A DNA stretch of 64,000 nt from assembly GCF_030680395.1 (NCBI RefSeq), contig NZ_JAUXVR010000041.1:204368-268367 (forward strand), given 5' to 3'. Source of the DNA: Methylobacter sp. (lineage in GTDB: Bacteria > Pseudomonadota > Gammaproteobacteria > Methylococcales > Methylomonadaceae). The notes under the pieces are model-generated. The model ran no database searches. It saw nothing but the letters and a program-made list of their open reading frames with translations, and was not told the origin of the DNA. Shown piece by piece: positions 1 to 11,200 of the stretch; the stretch's first letter is position 1, and every line of letters starts with the position of its first letter. Made by a program: the position numbers and the translations under genes.

Positions 1-1124
1 TGCCGCATCGTTTCCGGGGAATTTAATAAACCGGTCACGGCTTGTGCAAAGGCATCGCCATCTAACGTTATACATATTCCGGCACCACTCTCTTCGATCA
101 CTTGTGCCTGGTCAGGATTGTCGTTGGCCACGACGGGCAATCCCAAAGCCATGTATTCCATAGCTTTAGTAGGTGAGGCGCTGTCTAATAAAAAACCGCG
201 AGGAAATGGAGAAAGCCCGATTTCTGCCGACCGCACATAGCTCCAGGCTTGCGACGCGGGTAACCATCCTGTCCAGATAACATAATCCGCAACTCCCGTA
301 CGCTCAGCTTCCTGCTTCAACCAGTTTCGATGTGCTGCATCTTCAATATCGCCAACAAGTACCAGCATGATATTGGGAATCTGTTGTTTGATTAGTGCGA
401 GCATTTGAAAAAGAATTTCGATTTTCCTGACACGATCCAAGGTGCCTAGGTAGGACAAGACACGCTTTCCTTCGAGACGCGGGTCATCAGCCGGCTGAAT
501 GCTCTCCGGAGTAGCCGTTTCCATATCGACTCCCATGGGCACCGGCGTCATCTTCGCCATGGGGATACCCTGTTGTGCAACATCCAGTTGCATCTGGCGA
601 CTTTGCACAAACACACGGTCAGCCTTGGGTAACACGACCCGATACAATAACCATTTGCCGAATATGCCCTGCACCAGAGGGAACCAGAATCGCATGCCCC
701 CCTTGATCCCTCTGGCCATTGCCCGATCGATCTGCCCTTCTGATTGCGGATAGGAAAGCCAGTAAAAGAACGGAATTCCTTTCAGTCTGGCCGCGATAAG
801 CCCTGCGAGAGCCGTCACCGACATGTCGCGCACCTGGATCGCATCGTATTTCTTTCCATCCATGGCGATCAGCACTCGCAGGTTATGCCAAAATTTAACC
901 AAATGCTGGCTGGCGCGATTGCGAGGCACATTGCATAACACTGCCTGGCCGCCGCCCCATGGCGTTTCAGGATTATCTTCTACCGCACTATTGCGCTCTG
1001 TTACCAGATCGCATGTGATTCCATACCGGGGCAGATATTTGCCGAACAAAGCGACAACATCAGGACGGAATGTTGGCCATTGTTCTGCGGTAAAGTACAA
1101 CAAATGAAAGCGATTGTTATGCAT
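1..1124 (-). CDS. Glycosyltransferase family 4 (group 1), partial, runs off the left window edge
   Basis: Reverse-strand reading from ATG at 1124 gives MHNNRFHLLYFTAEQWPTFRPDVVALFGKYLPRYGITCDLVTERN...; open to the window edge; overlaps the upstream gene stop by 8 bp. Confidence 0.75.
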   Translation of the reverse strand, partial: MHNNRFHLLYFTAEQWPTFRPDVVALFGKYLPRYGITCDLVTERNSAVEDNPETPWGGGQAVLCNVPRNRASQHLVKFWHNLRVLIAMDGKKYDAIQVRDMSVTALAGLIAARLKGIPFFYWLSYPQSEGQIDRAMARGIKGGMRFWFPLVQGIFGKWLLYRVVLPKADRVFVQSRQMQLDVAQQGIPMAKMTPVPMGVDMETATPESIQPADDPRLEGKRVLSYLGTLDRVRKIEILFQMLALIKQQIPNIMLVLVGDIEDAAHRNWLKQEAERTGVADYVIWTGWLPASQAWSYVRSAEIGLSPFPRGFLLDSASPTKAMEYMALGLPVVANDNPDQAQVIEESGAGICITLDGDAFAQAVTGLLNSPETMR

Positions 1125-4020
1125 TGAGCTTTACCGAAGTTTGTTTGGATGAAGATACTGGACAGCGCTGTCTGCCGAGAAGGCCGTGGTAATTCATTAA
1201 ATACCCCAGATAGCCCAGCACAATCGCGTAGATCAACTCCATAGAAACCAGATTGACGCTTGAGGCCGAATACACCACATCCAAAAGAAAGAGCGAAATC
1301 GCCATCTGAATTGCGAGAGCATCCGCCCTCACTGTTGGATCGCTAACTGACCGGCGCAGCTTACCGGCAGCGCCCCACGCTGCAATAAAGATGCTCACGA
1401 ACATCATGAAACCAATCAGGCCGGTATCCCAGAGCAGTGTAGAAGCAGCTGTCAAATCGATGCCGTAGTTTAAATATTTTAACCCAAGGTGACCTGCCAA
1501 ATTATTTAGGGAAGTATAAGAACTACCCAACCCGTTTCCGATAATAAAACCTAAGAGATCGTGCCAATTATGCTGAGCCCAGAATGTGATGGCGGTCCAA
1601 CGATTAAGAGACCCCGCCTCCCCTGAGTAGCCCTGATCTCCGACGTTGTACCGTAGCGTTGCAGCCACAACCTGATCCAGACTGCTATGCATTATGATCA
1701 CCACATACAGGTAACCAAGCAACATCGTTAGTAAAGCCAGCATAATAATGGCGGGCAGAAACCGTAGCGGCGCACTGATCAAATCATCTTTGAGCAAAAT
1801 CAATCCCACCAACGGCAGCATAATGACAGCAATCTTCGTCTCCCCCATGCCTAAAGGCAGTAGGCATATAAAAGCCAACGGATAAAAAATCTTGCTGCTG
1901 ATTAATCCTGCTCGCCAGCGCGCTGAAAGAAATGATAGAGCGATAAAAAGGTAAATCACCATAACCGAGTTGGGGCTGCCACCCTCTAAATTAGCCCCGA
2001 ATGTGCCGGCGACAACATCAGTTGTATAACTCGACAGGGACAACCCGCCACGTAAGGGAACAAGCACCACCAACTCGTAGAGTGCGAATGGAAATTGCAA
2101 CAAGGCCACTGCCATCAAAAACTGGCGCCATCGAACATAGTTTTGAGGTGTAAATGCGATCATGGTCAACGCCATCATCAGGCCAAACGACTGAAAATAT
2201 CGCTTGAACCCTGCAACAAACTCCACAAGGGAATAGCACTGAACTATGCTGACCCCAACCGCATAGACAAGAAATAGCAGCGCAATCAGCATAAAACCCG
2301 GCGCACGTCTTTGCTTGCTCCACAAGATATTAGTCAGCGAGGGTATAAGCAGCAGCATACTCAGCAGAGAAACACCCCAGGTAACCTTACTTAGCGCGCC
2401 GGCTGAAAGTACGCCCAACAGAAACCCGATAACAAGTATCAACCATATGGTTAATTCAGGCATGATCAGCAGCACTGGGCCCAACACCAAGCACACGCCC
2501 AGGCCAATCATGACCGGGTTGGCAGTGACGGCCAACAATCCCATCAACACTGCGCAAATTCCAAGACCTGAAATCAAGGCCAGATTACTTATTTTGGCAT
2601 GACCGGAAGCATAATTTCTGGGAGCGGCGCCCAACCCCATACTGCGCCATCGTTGGCTGCCGATAGACATCAACCCTGTGCATGAGGCTCGAAAACGCCG
2701 AGTTTTGTTTATCGCAATACTGTAAATACCGGCCAGCAAAGGTCGAACTTCGTTTATCGCAAGACGGTAAATACCAAACACATCCCGTAATGGCGGATAT
2801 AACATCGGCAGCACCAGCACTGTCGCAGTCTGAGCAATCAAGGTTGCCACAGCAGCGCCTGGCGCCCCGTAACGCGGCACCAGAAACAGCGCCAGACCGA
2901 AATTAAATAGCAATAACACCACGGACTTGACCACTAATTGAGACTGCCGGTAAGTGGCCAGTAAATACTGGTTCACTGGCGCATCAATGAAGATCAGCAC
3001 CGCCATCCATATATGAATCATGAGAACACTACTAGCCCCCAGATACTGATCGCCGAGAAGCATGCTGATCATCTCCGGGCCAATTGCCGAAATAAAAACG
3101 CAAGGAATCAAAGACAACAATGCCATGCCGGCAATAATGCGCGCCACATTACTCTGGAGTTGTTCGCCCAAGTCTTTGGGATAGATGTAACGCGAAGCCA
3201 GCGATTGAACAATCATCGGCGGCACCACCCACCAGATTCCGGAAAAACGCATAGCAGCGGCGTACACACCAACCTCGGTCATACTCGTAAGGCGGCCAAG
3301 CATAACTTGGTCGACTCCTGCGTTAAGCGACGCCACCAGCGTATTGAGAATAATAGGCAAGCCGGTTAGCAGCATTCGCCAGGCGTGGCGAGTGTCAAAT
3401 CGCCAATGGGAGAAGCGCTCACCATACCACCAATACGCCCCTACCAGACACATCCAATATAAAACGGATTCCAACGTCAATACTGTCATCAAGCCGATCA
3501 ATCCCGCACCGGCAACAATGACACCCACTCTCAACAAAGCACCTATAATAATAGAGATATTCTTGCCCAAAACTGCAGGCCCAATATTGGTGTGCGAGGC
3601 AAACCATATCCAAATGCCTCCCGTAGTCTCGGCAAAGGGAACTCCGACACACAAGATGGCAAGCAGCATGAAATCGGTCTCATTAAAGCCCCCCAGCGGT
3701 CTGGCCGCCGCGAGCATTAATGCGATGGCCAGCAGGGAACCGCACAGGCGAATCATGAAAGCGCTGCCCATAATGCGGTCTTCGTCGGCGCGGTCGCGCA
3801 CCATGTCGCGCATCATGGTATCGCCCACCCCCAACCAAGCTATGGCCCCAAACATGCCAAGCCAAGCCGTAATGTAGTTGAAGCGCCCGAACTGCTCGGG
3901 ACCCAAATAACGCGCAAGCCAGAGGCCCACCAAAAAGCCGATGAGCATACGCAGCGCCTTCTCGCTGGAATGCCATGCGATATTGCGCAACACCTGGACG
4001 TGTCCTTTGTTTGAAGTCAT
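1117..4020 (-). CDS. Polysaccharide flippase (Wzx-like) fused to O-antigen ligase/polymerase (Wzy/WaaL-like) domain, 967 aa
   Basis: N-terminal half resembles a polysaccharide transporter (LARYLGPEQFGRFNYITAWLGMFGAIAWLGVGD...); C-terminal half is a second polytopic region resembling O-antigen polymerase/ligase (MGETKIAVIMLPLVGLILL..., GNGLGSS...). Confidence 0.75.
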   Translation of the reverse strand: MTSNKGHVQVLRNIAWHSSEKALRMLIGFLVGLWLARYLGPEQFGRFNYITAWLGMFGAIAWLGVGDTMMRDMVRDRADEDRIMGSAFMIRLCGSLLAIALMLAAARPLGGFNETDFMLLAILCVGVPFAETTGGIWIWFASHTNIGPAVLGKNISIIIGALLRVGVIVAGAGLIGLMTVLTLESVLYWMCLVGAYWWYGERFSHWRFDTRHAWRMLLTGLPIILNTLVASLNAGVDQVMLGRLTSMTEVGVYAAAMRFSGIWWVVPPMIVQSLASRYIYPKDLGEQLQSNVARIIAGMALLSLIPCVFISAIGPEMISMLLGDQYLGASSVLMIHIWMAVLIFIDAPVNQYLLATYRQSQLVVKSVVLLLFNFGLALFLVPRYGAPGAAVATLIAQTATVLVLPMLYPPLRDVFGIYRLAINEVRPLLAGIYSIAINKTRRFRASCTGLMSIGSQRWRSMGLGAAPRNYASGHAKISNLALISGLGICAVLMGLLAVTANPVMIGLGVCLVLGPVLLIMPELTIWLILVIGFLLGVLSAGALSKVTWGVSLLSMLLLIPSLTNILWSKQRRAPGFMLIALLFLVYAVGVSIVQCYSLVEFVAGFKRYFQSFGLMMALTMIAFTPQNYVRWRQFLMAVALLQFPFALYELVVLVPLRGGLSLSSYTTDVVAGTFGANLEGGSPNSVMVIYLFIALSFLSARWRAGLISSKIFYPLAFICLLPLGMGETKIAVIMLPLVGLILLKDDLISAPLRFLPAIIMLALLTMLLGYLYVVIIMHSSLDQVVAATLRYNVGDQGYSGEAGSLNRWTAITFWAQHNWHDLLGFIIGNGLGSSYTSLNNLAGHLGLKYLNYGIDLTAASTLLWDTGLIGFMMFVSIFIAAWGAAGKLRRSVSDPTVRADALAIQMAISLFLLDVVYSASSVNLVSMELIYAIVLGYLGYLMNYHGLLGRQRCPVSSSKQTSVKLNA

Positions 4021-4142
4021 GGCATCAACTCTTCAGTGCCGAGGGAGGCATGCGCGCCAACACCAAGTACGCTACCCGCCGCATAGGCTGCGCTATTTAA
4101 CGCCGACATGATGACGAAAATACGAATAGTTACAGGAGTCAT
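4017..4142 (-). CDS. Possible small membrane/secreted peptide, 41 aa (MTPVTIRIFVIMSALNSAAYAAGSVLGVGAHASLGTEELMP)
   Basis: Manual translation; ATG overlaps the upstream GT stop (ATGA) and its own TGA overlaps the downstream ATG (ATGA); hydrophobic N-terminus; absent from the ORF track because it is short. Confidence 0.4.
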   Translation of the reverse strand: MTPVTIRIFVIMSALNSAAYAAGSVLGVGAHASLGTEELMP

Positions 4143-4813
4143 AGGGCACCAATAAGTTGCAGCGTGCGCTTGATCTTACGAAGAACCCGTGTGACAAATT
4201 GATGGTTGCTATCGCTCCAAGAGCTAGCCCAGCGATGCACTGCATAGGCCTGCGGAAAATGATCGTTGGCGCGATGGGGCTCATTCCAGTTGTATGGGTA
4301 GAACCACTCGCGGGGAAACAGTGTAAAGTCTCCGGCTAGGCCACCGCCGAGCAGAACCCGAGTAAACAAACCGGGCCCCGTCTCAACAGCAGTATTTATT
4401 TCTCCCACCCGCTCCGGCAGCGCACTTAGGCAGCGCTCCATATAGATGGAATTTGGCTCTACGCCGATGATGCCAATGGATACGCTAAGTCCGTCCTCTG
4501 AGCATGAAAAATTTTTCACGCCAACCAGGATCGGGTCAATATTACGCAAACATTCAAAATCGGTGTCCAGATAGACGCCGCCGTGTCGCAGCAATATCTC
4601 ATAACGCAAAATATCCGCCATTTGCGCATAGTTCGACGCAGCGCTTATGAGATCCATGCGCCGTGGTGTGAAACCGAGATTATCAAGATTCCACAGCTTG
4701 TATTCCCAATCCGGATGCAATGCTAACCAACCATCCCGGTAAACACGGAATTTCTCGGGCAACTCCGGGTTATCCCGGTTAATCCAGATTTGGTGAAAAA
4801 CTTTCGGGATCAT
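4139..4813 (-). CDS. Glycosyltransferase with DXD sugar-binding motif (GT32/OCH1-like)
   Basis: MIPKVFHQIWINRDNPELPEKF... ADILRYEILLRHGGVYLDTDFECLRNI is typical of the Gly_transf_sug family. Confidence 0.85.
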   Translation of the reverse strand: MIPKVFHQIWINRDNPELPEKFRVYRDGWLALHPDWEYKLWNLDNLGFTPRRMDLISAASNYAQMADILRYEILLRHGGVYLDTDFECLRNIDPILVGVKNFSCSEDGLSVSIGIIGVEPNSIYMERCLSALPERVGEINTAVETGPGLFTRVLLGGGLAGDFTLFPREWFYPYNWNEPHRANDHFPQAYAVHRWASSWSDSNHQFVTRVLRKIKRTLQLIGAL

Positions 4814-5088
4814 AACGCTCTCCTGGAAATGTTGTGATGTGTCTTCTTTAATACAGTGAATGTTTTTTCGGCACAGCAGGACATAACCCGTCCAAAATGC
4901 AGGAAAAAAACTTGAGTTTCCGATGAGTCGACCAGGTTTCGTTTATCCGGATTGATCGGGAGATTAAACAACAGCATCACAGCAAAACTGATCCGCTGAA
5001 TCGAAATTTCTTCGTCACCGACCTTGGGTAGGTGTAAGTTGAGGATTGCGATGTTGTTGAAAGCATTGATTTTATTTGTCATGATCAT
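4810..5088 (-). CDS. Hypothetical protein, 92 aa
   Basis: ORF whose TGA overlaps the following GT start codon (ATGA); no recognised family. Confidence 0.35.
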   Translation of the reverse strand: MIMTNKINAFNNIAILNLHLPKVGDEEISIQRISFAVMLLFNLPINPDKRNLVDSSETQVFFLHFGRVMSCCAEKTFTVLKKTHHNISRRAL

Positions 5089-5285
5089 AGCCGGGTTTAC
5101 CCTTATTTCTAATACTTAAGACCCCGATGGTAATGCTGCCCGGTAGGTAACATCAATTTAAAGCCGATACTACCGGCATTGTATGTTGGCGTTCAAAACT
5201 AACGCCGTTGGTACCTGCATTGCCCAAGACATGGGCAATGCAGCCCTCTTCTACCATCCGCCGGTTACAAATAGCGGAACAGGGT

Positions 5286-8200
5286 TCAAGATAATGGATC
5301 GTCATCGTTAATAACTTTATCCATGCAAGCGATTAGTTTTTTAGCCAGGATTCTGACATGAGGCTCTCTGAATATATCAAAATGCGCTCCGGAAACCTGT
5401 TGAACTTCCAGCTTGTGACCCAGAAGTTTTTTCCATGCCTGTTCTGGACGGACATAGCTAATAAACTTACTCGTCGACTCCCATCCTTGAAATAGAGTTA
5501 CATGACTGCCGTTATAACTTTTTGGTTGATAATTATTGTGACAAGCGTTGTCAGGTGCTGATGTATAAATATGGGGCCAGAAATCCGTGCCGTATTTATA
5601 GGAAGTTCCCAGATCATTGATTTTATTTTTGATCTTTTTCAAGAGCTGGCTTGGGCTTAGACTAAAAAAATTACAGATAACCCGATGATAAGGCAGCCAC
5701 TGCTTTTCATGTGTCAGGTGGGTATCCATCAATCCTACCAAGTTCACTTGATGTCCATTTGTAACTAATTGGCAGGCCATTTCATAGGCAATCACGCCAC
5801 CAAAGGAAAACCCGATCAAATAGTAGGGGCCATGCGGCTGTATCTGTTGCAGTTCCTTAATATAGTGGCTGGCCAGATCTTCCAATAAGGGTAGGGAGAG
5901 AGAACGATTGCCAATCTCTGCTGCCATACCGTATCGTAAGAAATATAGCGGCTGATCCTTTCCAAGATGTCGCGGCAAGTCTACTAGGGATAATGTGTGA
6001 ATCGCGAATAAGGGAGGCCGTGAACCTTGCGTTTGAATCGGAACAAGGGAATACCATGAAGGCTGCCGGTTACCGGACGATATTATTATTCCAAGTTCTT
6101 CAACTAGTGGAGATTGGTAAATTGCGCCCAAGGGTAAGTCGATATTGAACAGCTTATTAACCTCAGCAACCATCTTAACCACTAACAAAGAATGCCCGCC
6201 CAACTCGAAGAAATTGTCGCGAATGCCGACCCGATCAATCTCCAAAACATTGCACCATATCTCGGCCAGCTGCTTCTCCACCGGATTGCGAGGGGCGATA
6301 AAATCGGCTTCCAGTTCTTGCTGACTTTGATCCGGCTTCGGCAGAGCCTTTCGATCCAGCTTGCCATTGGGAGTGAGCGGCAACGCGTCGAGGCATACAA
6401 ACGCCGAAGGGATCATGAACTCCGGCAACTTAGGCTTAAGAAAGTCTCGTAGCTCGGAAACGAGTGGTGCGGGAGTACTTTGGGGTACTAGATATGCCAC
6501 CAGGCGTTTGTTCCCGGGAACGGGTTCGTACACTTCCACCACGACCTCAAACAGTTGCGGGTGTTGTCCCAGCACCGATTCAATTTCACCCAGCTCAATA
6601 CGAAACCCGCGAATCTTAACCTGATGATCTATACGCCCCAGAAATTCAATAGTGCCGTCAGGCAGATAACGAGCCAGATCGCCGGTTTTATATAAGCGAG
6701 CATGCGGATCATCATTGAAAGGATGTTTAATGAATTTTTCAGCGGTTAACTCAGGACGATTGAGGTAACCTAGCGCTAAACCATCGCCGCCAACATGAAT
6801 TTCTCCTGATACACCGATAGGGACCGGCTGTAAGAGCGCATCCAGAATATAGATTTGGGTGTTGGCAATGGGGTATCCAATGGGAATTGAAGTCGCTTGA
6901 TCAGCAATCGTTTTCGGAATCGGGTAACAGCAGGCAAATGTAGTACTCTCGGTAGGACCGTAACCATTAATTAATTGAGTGTCAGGTAATTGCTTAAGAG
7001 CGCGATTAATATGGCTTATAGATAAAGCTTCTCCGCCAGTCAGGACTTGTGCAACGGTGCTGAGAATCTGGGGCTTTTCATCGATAACGGTATTAAATAA
7101 TGAGGCTGTTAACCATAGAATACTGATTTGCTGCTGCTTGATTATTTTTTCCAGACTACTCAAAATCGGGACTCGTTCAGGATAAATAACACAGCGAGCA
7201 CCATGAAGCAGCGCACCCCATACTTCAAAGGTAGAGGCATCAAATGCAATGGATGCTAATAATAAGAATTTCTGCTTATCATCAAATCGGGCATAGGTAT
7301 TATTTAATATCAATCTTGCAATATTGTAATGGCATACCTCAACGCCTTTAGGCACTCCGGTAGAGCCCGAAGTGTACATAACATAAGCCGGATTGTTCAA
7401 GGCAGTATTGCAATGCAGATTGTCGGTACTTCCCTGATTAATATCATTCCAGCATGTATCGAGACAAACAAGCCGGCCTGAACAAATCGGTAATTGTGCA
7501 ACCAGTGAAGAATGCGTCAATAGTACCCGGGCATTTGTATCCTCCAGCATAAAAGCCAGACGATCCCGAGGGTAAGTCAGATCAAGCGGCACATAAGCCC
7601 CACCTGCTTTGAGTATAGCCAGCAGGCCGATCACCAGATCAATAGAGCGATCCATGCAAATAGCCACCCGGGTACCCGGTTTGACACCCACTGTTTGCAG
7701 GTAATGCGCCAGTTGATTGGCTTTGGCGTTAAGCACCTGATAACTCAGTTGTTGATCTTCAAAAACCAGCGCGATGGCATCCGGTATCTTTGCCACCTGC
7801 TCTTCAAAGAGTTGATGGATACATTTATCTTTCGGATAGTCAGTACGGGTGGCATTCCATTCGACCAATAACTGGTGACGTTCAGGTGCAGTGAGTAGCG
7901 GCAATTCAGCAACGGCGGTTTCCGGGTGCTCGACTATTGCTTCCAGTAAAGTTTGAAAATGGCTGCCCAGCCGGGTAATGGTTTCGGGATTGTACAAGTC
8001 CGTTCTGTATTCAATCGTACCGGTTAAGCCATCGCGATGCTCCACTAATGAAAGTGTCAAATCAAACTTGGCCGTCTCGTTGGTTACAGTAAGGTCGGTA
8101 ATCGTCAGGCCGGGTAATTGCATGTCTTGCAATGCCGTAGATTGCAAGACCATCATGACCTGAAACAACGGATTCCGACTCATATCCCGTTGTACCGGCA

Positions 8201-11200
8201 ATTCAGCGACCAGTTTTTCAAAAGGTAAGTCCTGATGAGCGTATGCACTCAGGCAGACCTCACGTACTCGGCTTAACAGCTGGCGAAAACTCGGCTTTCC
8301 TGATACATCGGTCCGTAATGCCAGTGTATTGACGAAAGAGCCGATCAGATTTTCAGTTTCCTGCAGGTTGCGCCCGGCAATCGCAGTGCCGACAACAATA
8401 TCTTCCTGACCGCTGTAACGGTGTAGCAGCACTTGAAAGGCCGCCAATAGCGTCATGAATAAGGTCACGTTTTGCTGTCTGCTCAAGTCTTTTAAACCCT
8501 GGGCTAATGCTGCCGATAATTGAATGACTTCTTGTGCGCCCTGGTAAGACGGTTGCTTCGGGCGGGGCTTATCAGTAGGTAACTCCAGCACGGTCAGATC
8601 GGCCAGTTGGGTTTTCCAATAGCTGAGCTGTCTTTCCAGTACCTCACCTTGTAACCATTCGCGTTGCCAGACCGAGTAGTCCGCATACTGAACAGGCAAT
8701 TCAGGTAAGTAAGCCGATTTATTCTGGCTAAAAGCACAATAAAGGCTTGCTAATTCCTGCCTGAATACGGCCATGGACCATCCATCAGAAACAATGTGAT
8801 GGATGATTACCAACAGAATATGTTCTTGTTCGGATATCTTGAACAGCAAGGCGCGTATTAAGGGCGTCTCTTTAAGATTGAACGGTTTGTGGCTTTCAGT
8901 ATGGAGCAGGCGTTGGATTTCGCTATCCCGATTTTCTTGAGGATATGTCGGCAACGTCACCAAAGCGCATTCAAAGGGCATTGATGCTCTGATGATCTGC
9001 AGGAGTTCGCCGTCCTGTTCAACAAAACAAGTCCGCAAGACTTCATGACGAGCGACAATTTCATTAAGGCTTTGTTGTAATGCAGAGGTATTCAGGCTGC
9101 CATTGAGTTGAATGGCCCAGGGAATGTTATAAAGGCCACTGGCGCCGAGCAATCGATCTAAAAACCAGAGCCGTTGTTGGGCATAGGATGCAGGAAGCGG
9201 CAGGTCGCGTACAATTGTATGAATTTGTTCTACATTCGCCGCCGGTGTCTGTTCAAGCGTTGTTGTTAATAACTTTGATACCCCGGCAACGGTTGGCGCT
9301 TCAAACAACAAGTGCATCGGAAAATCAGTTTGAAATTGCTTGTTGACACGCACAATCAATTGCACGGCCAGTAATGAATGTCCGCCCAATTCAAAGAAAT
9401 TATCATGAATGCCAATCCGGTCAATATTCAGAACCTCTCGCCAAATAGCGACCAGCATCTCTTCAATAGGAGAACGGGGCGGAACATAGGATTGTTCAAA
9501 TTCAGGGCGTGTGTGATCAGGAGTAGGCAAGGCTTTCCGGTCGATTTTGCCACTGGGAGTAAGGGGTAATTTATCCAATAAAACAAATGCCGAAGGTACC
9601 ATGAACTCCGGTAACTTTGGTTTAAGAAAGTCTCGCAGCTCCGACGGGGTCGGCATGGAATCGCTTTGGGGCACTAAATAAGCCGCCAGTTGTTTGTTCC
9701 CGGGAGCAGACTCGTACACGCCCACCACCACCTCGCGTAGCAGCGGGTGCTGGCGTAATGCCGCCTCGATTTCACCCAGCTCGATGCGAAAGCCCCGAAC
9801 CTTGACCTGGAAGTCGTTGCGCCCCAGGTATTCGATGGTGCCGTCAGCCAGCCACCGGGCCAAGTCACCGGTCTTGTACATCTTCGCATCTGTTTCTTCA
9901 ATGAACGGGTCACGCACAAAGCGCTCTGCGGTCAGTTCCGGCCGGTTCAGATAGCCGCGCCCGACCGGCATGCCACCAATATGAATTTCTCCCATCACGC
10001 CAATCGGCACCAGTTGCAGACGATTATCCAGGATGTAGATGCGGGCGTTGGCAATCGGCCTTCCTATGGGTACAGACCGGTTGCGGTATTGCTCAAGATC
10101 AGGAGGCAGCCGGTAAAATGTAGACGAAGAAGTGCACTCAGTCGGCCCGTAAATATTAATAAACTCGGGCCGCGGTTCCGGCAGTTCCAATAGTTTGGAG
10201 GGATTCATCTGTTCGCCGCCGAGAATAACCCGCCGCAGCCCACCGAGTTCCCCGTTGGTGTCGGTATCGATCAGCACATGAAACCCGCTCGGCGTCAGGT
10301 TCATCATGCTGATACCTTCCTTTGCCACCAATGTCACGATTGCCTGCGGGTCAAAGGGTTCGCTCGCCAAAACTACCCGCGCGCCGACGAGTAAAGGGGC
10401 GAAAATGACCTTTTGAGTAAGATCAAAAGCTATCGACGATACGACTAAAACCGTATCCTCGCACGAAAGACGCGCCTCTCCTGAATACCAGGGAAACAGG
10501 TTTTGCAAGCCTTGATGCACGGCACCTGCACCCTTGGGCTTTCCGGTCGAACCGGAGGTATAGATCACATAAGCCAAATTTTCAGGTGTGAGTCCCACCT
10601 TGCTGTGCTCAGGGTTGGTCTCCGGCAGATTCGCCCACAACGGGCACTTGGCCGACAGATTAATCAACGGCGGACATGTCGGCATATCTGCGAACAACGC
10701 GTCATACTTACCATCGGTCAGCAATACCAACGGGGCGCTGTCTTCAAGCATGAAGGCCAGACGTTCCCCGGGATAAGCAGGATCAAGCGGCACATAGGCT
10801 CCTCCGGCCTTAAGGATACCGAGTAATCCGATCACCATCTCCAGAGATCGCTCAAGACAGATACCCACCAGCACCTCCGGTTTCACACCGATATTGCGCA
10901 GATGATGGGCCAATTGGTTGGCGTGGGCATTAAGCTCGTCATAGGTTAGCTGCCGGTCTTCATAGCTCACTGCCACAGCCTCAGGAGAGCGGGCGGCTTG
11001 TTCTTCGAACAACTGATGGATGCAGCGCTCAGGAACCGCTACGGCAGGGCCTTTCCACTCCTCCAATAATTGCCGACGTTCGGAATCGGTCAACAGGGGC
11101 AAGCCGGACAGTCGCGTTTCGGGCTGTCCGACGATACCTTCGAGCAGGGTCTGAAAATGGCCTATCAGACGGCCTATGGTCGCGGCCTCGAACAAGTCAG

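Noticed and set aside
3344-3877. 177-aa plus-strand ORF opposite the flippase gene
   Set aside because: Antisense shadow ORF, compositionally atypical (Met/Pro/Ser-rich), no homology features
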